The notes below the pieces were generated by a model that ran no database searches, was not told the origin of the DNA, and saw nothing but the letters and a program-made list of their open reading frames with translations. A stretch of 28,953 nucleotides of DNA from JBBSOW01 sp038259365 (lineage in GTDB: Bacteria > Actinomycetota > Actinomycetes > Propionibacteriales > Propionibacteriaceae): contig JBBSOW010000035.1 of the NCBI GenBank assembly GCA_038259365.1, positions 1 to 28,953 on the forward strand. Direction: 5' to 3'. Below are positions 22,658 to 28,953 of the stretch, piece by piece. A program made the position numbers and the translations under genes. Every line of letters begins with the position of its first letter. Positions within the stretch are counted from its first letter, which is position 1.

Positions 22658-23485
22658 GTGTCGAACTACTACTCCCCCGCCGGGGGATTACCCCCGCAGT
22701 CCCAGCTCCTGACCGGTCGGGCAGTTTTCACCGAGTCCTACGCCGTCATCCCCAAGGGGGTGATGACCGACATCGTCACCAGCTTCCTGCCCTTTTGGGA
22801 GGGGATGCGGATGTGGGTCATCGCCCGGCCGCTCAGTGGCTTCGCCGAGACCTTCTCCCAGTACATCGTCGAGGTCTCCCCCGGCGGCGGCAGCGACAAG
22901 CCCGAGACCGACCCGGCCGCCGAGGGGGTGCTGTTCGTCGTCGAGGGGTCGATGGACCTGACCCTGAACGGCGAGACCCACGACCTGGGCGAGGGCGGCT
23001 ACGCCTTCTTGGCCCCGGGGGCGGACTGGACGCTCAAGAACAACGGCGATGGCGTCGTGCGCTTCCACTGGATCCGTAAGAACTACCAGCACCTCGACGG
23101 CGTCGAGGTGCCCGAGTCCTTCGTGACCAGCGACGTCGACGTCGAGCCGTCGACGATGGTGGACACCCAAGGCGCCTGGGGTACTACCCGGTTCGTCGAG
23201 ATGGACGACCTCCGCCACGACATGCACGTCACCATCGTGACGCTGAAGCCCGGCGCGGTCATTCCCTTCCTGGAGACCCACGTCATGGAGCACGGGCTGT
23301 ACGTGCTGCAGGGCAAGGCCGTCTACGCCCTGAACGATCAGTGGGTAGAGGTCGAAGCCGGGGATTTCATGTGGCTCCGGGCTTTCTGCCCCCAGGCCTG
23401 CTACGCCGGGGGGCCCGAGGACTTCCGCTATCTTCTCTACAAGGACGTCAACAGGCACATGCCGCTGAAGCGGATGTTCGGCTAA
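22658..23485 (+). CDS. allE: (S)-ureidoglycine aminohydrolase
   Basis: Hydrolyses (S)-ureidoglycine to (S)-ureidoglycolate and ammonia in allantoin catabolism. The 275-residue bicupin has a metal site in the C-terminal cupin: ETHVMEH gives E206, H208 and H212, and the CPQACYAGG segment gives Q246. This matches the E-x-H-x3-H plus Gln (40 residues on) ligand pattern of plant and E. coli enzymes. The hallmark EHGLYVLQGKAVY and FMWLRAFCPQACYAGGP are also present. The GTG start has GAGGAGGG 4 nt upstream, overlapping the stop of the preceding gene. It is the last gene of the rightward arm, which ends in the large palindrome before glmS. Confidence 0.95.
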   Translation: MSNYYSPAGGLPPQSQLLTGRAVFTESYAVIPKGVMTDIVTSFLPFWEGMRMWVIARPLSGFAETFSQYIVEVSPGGGSDKPETDPAAEGVLFVVEGSMDLTLNGETHDLGEGGYAFLAPGADWTLKNNGDGVVRFHWIRKNYQHLDGVEVPESFVTSDVDVEPSTMVDTQGAWGTTRFVEMDDLRHDMHVTIVTLKPGAVIPFLETHVMEHGLYVLQGKAVYALNDQWVEVEAGDFMWLRAFCPQACYAGGPEDFRYLLYKDVNRHMPLKRMFG

Positions 23486-23569
23486 AGAATCCGCCCACCG
23501 ACGGGGGCGCCTCGCCGCTCAACGGCGTCGGGGCGCTCCCGTTGCTGCGTCCAGGACCACACCGACCTC

Positions 23570-23687
23570 CCGGCAGCGCGCTCAATATGCTGCTTCCCGC
23601 TTGATTCCTAGATCACGCGGGAACCGCCCGGTTGAGCGTGGTGGCCAACAACCTGAGCGTGGTGCAGCATATCGAGCGCGCTGGCGG
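23570..23687. repeat. Nested palindromic element between allE and glmS
   Basis: A 20-bp inverted repeat with one mismatch (arms 23574-23593 and 23664-23683; left arm begins CAGCGCGCTC and ends ATATGCTGC) extends to about 24 bp at 23570-23687 with a second mismatch. Inside it, TTCCCGC-t-TGAT pairs with ATCA-c-GCGGGAA (23594-23623). TGAGCGTGGTG is directly repeated at 23633-23643 and 23654-23664. A short CGCCG/CGGCG hairpin sits just outside at 23513-23527. It lies between convergent genes. Possible roles are a bidirectional terminator, a repeat element, a remnant of a mobile element or a structured RNA. No open frame lies inside. Confidence 0.75.
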
Positions 23688-23695
23688 CTGGCCCG

Positions 23696-25516
<1,821 letters not shown>

Positions 25517-25577
25517 ATTCTTGGGTGCTCCTTGACCTTGGAAGACGATGATCGAAATCTGGGTTTCGTGACTCTGC

Positions 25578-25838
25578 TCAGCCGTACACGAGGCGTCTGA
25601 GCTGGCGTTCGCTGAACTCGGGTGGGCGAACCAACCGGGTCCTCAACTCCCCCGCGATGATCGCGAAGGCGGCCTCGTTGCGAGTGCCGGCGAGCTTCAG
25701 CTCGGCGTGGCGGCGACGCACATAGCTCGCGGCGGATTCGGCGTACCAGTGCAGCACGTCGTCGATCACCCGTGTTGCGTCCGCGGCACCCAGACCGGTG
25801 CTGTCGGCGACGTGCGCCACGAGTTCTTGATCGACCAC
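25578..25838 (-). CDS. Small conserved-looking protein of unknown function upstream of glmS
   Basis: An 86-residue soluble, mainly helical protein, starting VDQELVAHVADSTGLGAADATRVIDDVL and ending EFSERQLRRLVYG. An arginine-rich middle helix reads YVRRRHAELKLAG. There is no signal peptide, membrane segment or cysteine. I do not recognise the family. Codon use and length fit a real gene, and it precedes glmS by 61 nt. The GTG at 25838 is chosen because CACACT (25845-25850) lies 6 nt before it, a leaderless -10. A TTG at 25856 would add 6 residues but overlaps that hexamer. No function is assigned. Confidence 0.7.
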   Translation of the reverse strand: MVDQELVAHVADSTGLGAADATRVIDDVLHWYAESAASYVRRRHAELKLAGTRNEAAFAIIAGELRTRLVRPPEFSERQLRRLVYG

Positions 25839-25856
25839 GAGAAGAGTGTGCCGCAA

Positions 25857-26234
25857 AAACCGCGTCTTTTCTAACCCTTGCCCGTTTTCGGGCAGATTTA
25901 CTTCATAGATCGGCGTTTCGTCCGAACCCCCTACGTGGGTGTGAATGCAACCATGGCGTTGGGTTCAACAGTGATCGGGCGGACGAAGCCGAGGCGGCGA
26001 ATCTACCCGTACTGGCCATTCGCTCGGCGGCGAGGACGGTCATCCGGCGGCACTGAACCTGGGGGATCCTCACGCCTACGGAGTCGCTCGCTCGCCGAAT
26101 GCGCCGGTGCAGGGCGTTGGGAGCGACTTCGCCCAAACCGATCTCGGCGTCCGGCCCCCTGGTCTGGTCGTAGACCGACCGGATCGATGGGGCGCGAACT
26201 CATCGCGCGCCCCATCGATCGCCGGTATGGACTC
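25857..26234. other. Non-coding spacer, aceE end to small gene
   Basis: About 380 bp without a convincing gene. It contains a hairpin TGCCCG-tttt-CGGGCA (25879-25894), an 8-bp inverted repeat TTCGTCCG/CGGACGAA (25917-25924 and 25980-25987), a small GGTCT/AGACC stem (26161-26176), and the aceE terminator hairpin described separately. The promoter of the small gene and glmS presumably lies near 25845-25875. Confidence 0.55.
26182..26220 (-). terminator. Terminator-like hairpin after aceE
   Basis: A perfect 15-bp stem, GATCGATGGGGCGCG with its complement and a 9-nt loop (26197-26205), lies 15 bp past the aceE stop. The stem is very stable but no T-tract follows on the minus strand, so it may end transcription in the U-less fashion reported for actinobacteria, or stabilise the mRNA end. 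Confidence 0.7.
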
Positions 26235-28953
26235 TTAGGAGTCGCCGCCCGCATTGCCGGAGGTGCCGGCGTTGACGTTGAGCAGGTCGTACTTCTTGGC
26301 CGCCTCCTGCGCCTTCTCGGGCGGGAAGTCGCTCGTCTCGGCCAGCGACTGCAGCGCCCGCACGACGACCGAGTGGGAGTCGATGTGGAAGAACCGCCGG
26401 GCCGCCGCCCTCGTGTCGGAGAACCCGTGACCGTCGGCGCCCAGGGTGGCGAAGTGGTTCGGGATGAACTGGCGGACCAGGTCCGGCAGCTCCGAGACGT
26501 AATCGGTGGTGGCCACGATCGGCCCTTCGGCGCCCGCCAACTTCTCGGTGATCCACGGAACCTTGATCCCGTCCTCCGGGTGCAGGAAGTTCTGTTCGTA
26601 GACCGCGGTGGCCTCCCGACGCATCTCGGTCCAGGAGGTCACCGACCAGACATCGGCACTCACGCCCCAATCCTCGCGCAAGATGTTCTGGGCCTCCAGG
26701 ATCCACGGCACCGCGACGCCGGAGGCCATGAGCTGCACCTTCGGCCCCTCGTCCTTCCCCGCCTTCAACAGATACATGCCCTTGAGCAGGCCGTCCAGGT
26801 CCAGGCCCTCGGGCTCGGCCGGCTGCGTGATGGGCTCGTTGTAGACGGTGAGGTAGTACATGACGTTTCGATCCTTGGAATCCTCGCCGTACATGTCCTT
26901 CATGCCCTTGTCGAAGATGTGGGCGATCTCGTAGCCGTAGGCGGGATCGTAGGCCCGCACGGCCGGGTTGGTGTGCGCCAACATCGGGGAATGCCCGTCC
27001 GCGTGCTGCAACCCCTCACCGGTCAGTGTGGTGCGCCCTGCGGTGGCACCGACGATGAACCCCCGCGCCATCTGGTCCATCGCGGCCCACATCGCGTCGC
27101 CGGTGCGCTGGAAGCCGAACATCGAATAGAAGATGTAGACCGGGATCATGGGCTCGCCGTGGGTGGCATAGCTCGTGCCGGCCGCGGTGAAGGCGGCGAA
27201 GGAACCGGCTTCGTTGATGCCGGTGTGCAGGATCTGGCCCTTCTCGGACTCCTTGTAGGCCAAGAACAGTTCCCGATCCACCGCGGTGTAGGTCTGCCCG
27301 CGGGGGTTGTAGATCTTGGCGGTCGGGAAGAACGAGTCCATCCCGAAGGTGCGCGCCTCGTCGGGAACGATGGGAACGATCCGCTTGCCCCATTCCTTGT
27401 CGCGCATGACGTCGCGCAGGGTTCGCACGAAGGCCATCGTGGTGGCGGCCATCTGCTTGCCCGAACCCTTCTTGGCGCCGGCGTAGACCTTCGCGTCGGG
27501 GACCTGGATGACCCGGGGATCGTTGCGCCGTTCGGGCACGAAACCGCCGAGCTCGCGGCGCCGTTCCATGAGGTACTCGATCTCGGGGGAATCATCGTCG
27601 GGCTTGTAGTAGGGAATGTTGTACGGATCGGCGTCGATCTGTTCGTCGGTCACCGGAATTTGCAACGCATCACGGAAACCCTTGAGATCGTCCTGGGTCA
27701 GCTTCTTCATCTGGTGGGTCGCGTTGCGGGACTGGAAGTTCATCCCCAGGCTGTAGCCCTTGACGGTGTGGGCCAGCACAACAGTTGGCTGACCGTTGGC
27801 CTCGGTGGCCGCCCTGTAGGCGGCGTAGACCTTGACGTAGTCGTGCCCGCCTCGCTTGAGGCCCCAGATCTCGTCGTCGCTCCAGTCGGCCACCAGCTTC
27901 TTGGTGGATTCGGACTTGCCGAAGAAGTGATCCTTGATGAACTGCCCCGACTCGCCGCGATAGGTCTGGTAATCGCCGTCGGGGGTCTCGTTCATGATGC
28001 GGACGAGCTGGCCGTCGGTGTCTCGGGAGAGCAGGTCGTCCCACTCCCGGCCCCACAGCACCTTGATGACGTTCCAGCCGGCGCCGCGGAAGAAGCCTTC
28101 GAGCTCCTGGACGATCTTGCCGTTGCCGCGCACCGGACCGTCGAGGCGCTGCAGGTTGCAGTTGATGACGAAGGTGAGGTTGTCGAGCCGATCGTTGGCC
28201 GCGAGCTGGATCAGCCCGCGCGATTCGGGCTCGTCCATCTCGCCGTCGCCCAGGAAGGCCCACACGTGCTGGTCCGAGGTGTCCTTGATGCCCCGGTTAT
28301 CCAGGTATCGGTTGAACTGCGCCTGATAGATCGCGTTCATCGGCCCAATGCCCATCGACACGGTGGGGAACTGCCAGAACTTCGGCAACATGCGCGGATG
28401 CGGATAGGAGGGCAGGCCGTGCGGCGCCTTGGACTTCTCCTGCCGAAAACCGTCGAGCTGCTCCTCGCTCAGGCGTCCTTCGAGGTAGGCGCGGGCATAC
28501 ATGCCGGGGGAGGCGTGACCCTGGAAGAAGACCTGATCGCCGCCACCGGGATGGTCTGGGCCGCGGAAGAAGTGGTTGAGGCCGACCTCGTACAGGGTGG
28601 CGGCGCCCGCGTAGGTGGAGATGTGCCCGCCGACGCTGATGTCGGGGCTCTGCGCCCGCTGGACCAGCATGGCGGCGTTCCACCGCAACATCCGACGGTA
28701 GGAGCGCTCGAGCTTCTCATCGCCGGGGTATTCCGGCTCGCTCGCCACGTCGATGGTGTTGACGTAGTCGGTGGTGACCTCCGGCTCCGGCGCCACACCG
28801 AGAGACGCGGCGCGGCCGCGCAGCGCCTGGACTATCTCACGAGCCCGCTCGTGCCCGCGCTCGGAGACCAGGCCGTCGAACGACTCGATCCATTCCGCGG
28901 TCTCTTCCGGGTCTGTGTCCTCACCGTAGACGGGAAATTTCTCCGGATGATCC
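26235..28953 (-). CDS. aceE: Pyruvate dehydrogenase E1 component (homodimeric type), 5' end missing
   Basis: Decarboxylates pyruvate with thiamine diphosphate and passes the acetyl group to lipoyl-E2 in the pyruvate dehydrogenase complex. About 905 residues are visible. The frame stays open to the right edge, so the true start lies beyond 28953, and an internal GTG at 28796 is not the start. Upstream residues such as DPEETAEWIESFDGLV match actinobacterial AceE N-termini. Motifs are VGGHISTYAGAATLYEVG, GGDQVFFQGHASPG, the ThDP motif GDGEMDEPESRG to NCNLQRLDG, GRNRNATHQ-like NATHQMKKLT, PDEARTFGMDS and TLTGEGLQHADGHS. It consumes the pyruvate that malic enzyme makes, but the two genes are not in one operon. 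Confidence 0.97.
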   Translation of the reverse strand, partial: DHPEKFPVYGEDTDPEETAEWIESFDGLVSERGHERAREIVQALRGRAASLGVAPEPEVTTDYVNTIDVASEPEYPGDEKLERSYRRMLRWNAAMLVQRAQSPDISVGGHISTYAGAATLYEVGLNHFFRGPDHPGGGDQVFFQGHASPGMYARAYLEGRLSEEQLDGFRQEKSKAPHGLPSYPHPRMLPKFWQFPTVSMGIGPMNAIYQAQFNRYLDNRGIKDTSDQHVWAFLGDGEMDEPESRGLIQLAANDRLDNLTFVINCNLQRLDGPVRGNGKIVQELEGFFRGAGWNVIKVLWGREWDDLLSRDTDGQLVRIMNETPDGDYQTYRGESGQFIKDHFFGKSESTKKLVADWSDDEIWGLKRGGHDYVKVYAAYRAATEANGQPTVVLAHTVKGYSLGMNFQSRNATHQMKKLTQDDLKGFRDALQIPVTDEQIDADPYNIPYYKPDDDSPEIEYLMERRRELGGFVPERRNDPRVIQVPDAKVYAGAKKGSGKQMAATTMAFVRTLRDVMRDKEWGKRIVPIVPDEARTFGMDSFFPTAKIYNPRGQTYTAVDRELFLAYKESEKGQILHTGINEAGSFAAFTAAGTSYATHGEPMIPVYIFYSMFGFQRTGDAMWAAMDQMARGFIVGATAGRTTLTGEGLQHADGHSPMLAHTNPAVRAYDPAYGYEIAHIFDKGMKDMYGEDSKDRNVMYYLTVYNEPITQPAEPEGLDLDGLLKGMYLLKAGKDEGPKVQLMASGVAVPWILEAQNILREDWGVSADVWSVTSWTEMRREATAVYEQNFLHPEDGIKVPWITEKLAGAEGPIVATTDYVSELPDLVRQFIPNHFATLGADGHGFSDTRAAARRFFHIDSHSVVVRALQSLAETSDFPPEKAQEAAKKYDLLNVNAGTSGNAGGDS

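Noticed and set aside
25517..25577. glmS ribozyme/riboswitch
   Set aside because: The gap before glmS is only 61 nt and lacks the ribozyme core. This element is also typical of Firmicutes and not of actinobacteria.
26235..28796. aceE starting at the GTG at 28796 as a complete gene
   Set aside because: The same frame continues upstream to the window edge with residues matching AceE N-termini, so the gene is cut by the edge.

Overview
This window is chromosomal DNA from a high-GC actinobacterium (Actinomycetota). The evidence is the GC-rich third codon positions, an F420-dependent glucose-6-phosphate dehydrogenase, a GlgE maltosyltransferase, a homodimeric-type AceE, HspR-type (HAIR) operators upstream of dnaK, and several genes whose start codon lies 6-8 nt after a -10 hexamer (leaderless transcripts). 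The polyphosphate kinase 2, F420 and GlgE combination would suit a member of the Propionibacteriales, but that placement is an inference. I see no insertion sequence, phage gene, CRISPR array, tRNA or rRNA.

Layout. (1) 1-2222: dnaK on the minus strand, with three HspR-type inverted repeats upstream and three tandem 21-bp palindromic repeats directly after its stop codon. (2) 2223-8490: a mixed housekeeping stretch with a HEAT-repeat protein, F420-dependent G6P dehydrogenase, cardiolipin synthase, an SRPBCC protein and GlgE. (3) 8612-23485: the core of the window, a divergent glyoxylate/allantoin locus. Leftward from about 17.2 kb run hyi, glxR, gcl, glxK, a 2H phosphoesterase, allB, ppk2 and a methyltransferase. 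Most junctions here are overlaps or very short gaps. Rightward run an IclR regulator, malic enzyme, malate synthase, a CitE/HpcH-like lyase and allE. (4) 23696-28953: glmS preceded by a small protein of unknown function, and then aceE, which runs off the right edge without its first residues.

How the genes work together. AllB opens allantoin to allantoate and AllE hydrolyses (S)-ureidoglycine to (S)-ureidoglycolate. Glyoxylate released from that compound has two outlets encoded here. One is Gcl, GlxR and GlxK, with Hyi, giving phosphoglycerate. The other is malate synthase plus malic enzyme, giving pyruvate. The allantoate amidohydrolase, a recognised ureidoglycolate lyase and a transporter are absent from the window. 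The uncharacterised lyase-fold protein translationally coupled to malate synthase is a candidate for the missing glyoxylate-releasing step. The shared promoter region between hyi and iclR carries a 17-bp palindrome and 21-bp-spaced repeats that look like IclR-family operators.

Points most worth a second look: the coupled CitE-like lyase, the folded leader and upstream ORF before malic enzyme, PPK2 and a 2H phosphoesterase inside a glyoxylate/allantoin operon, nested palindromes at two convergent gene junctions, and the repeat cluster at the dnaK 3' end.
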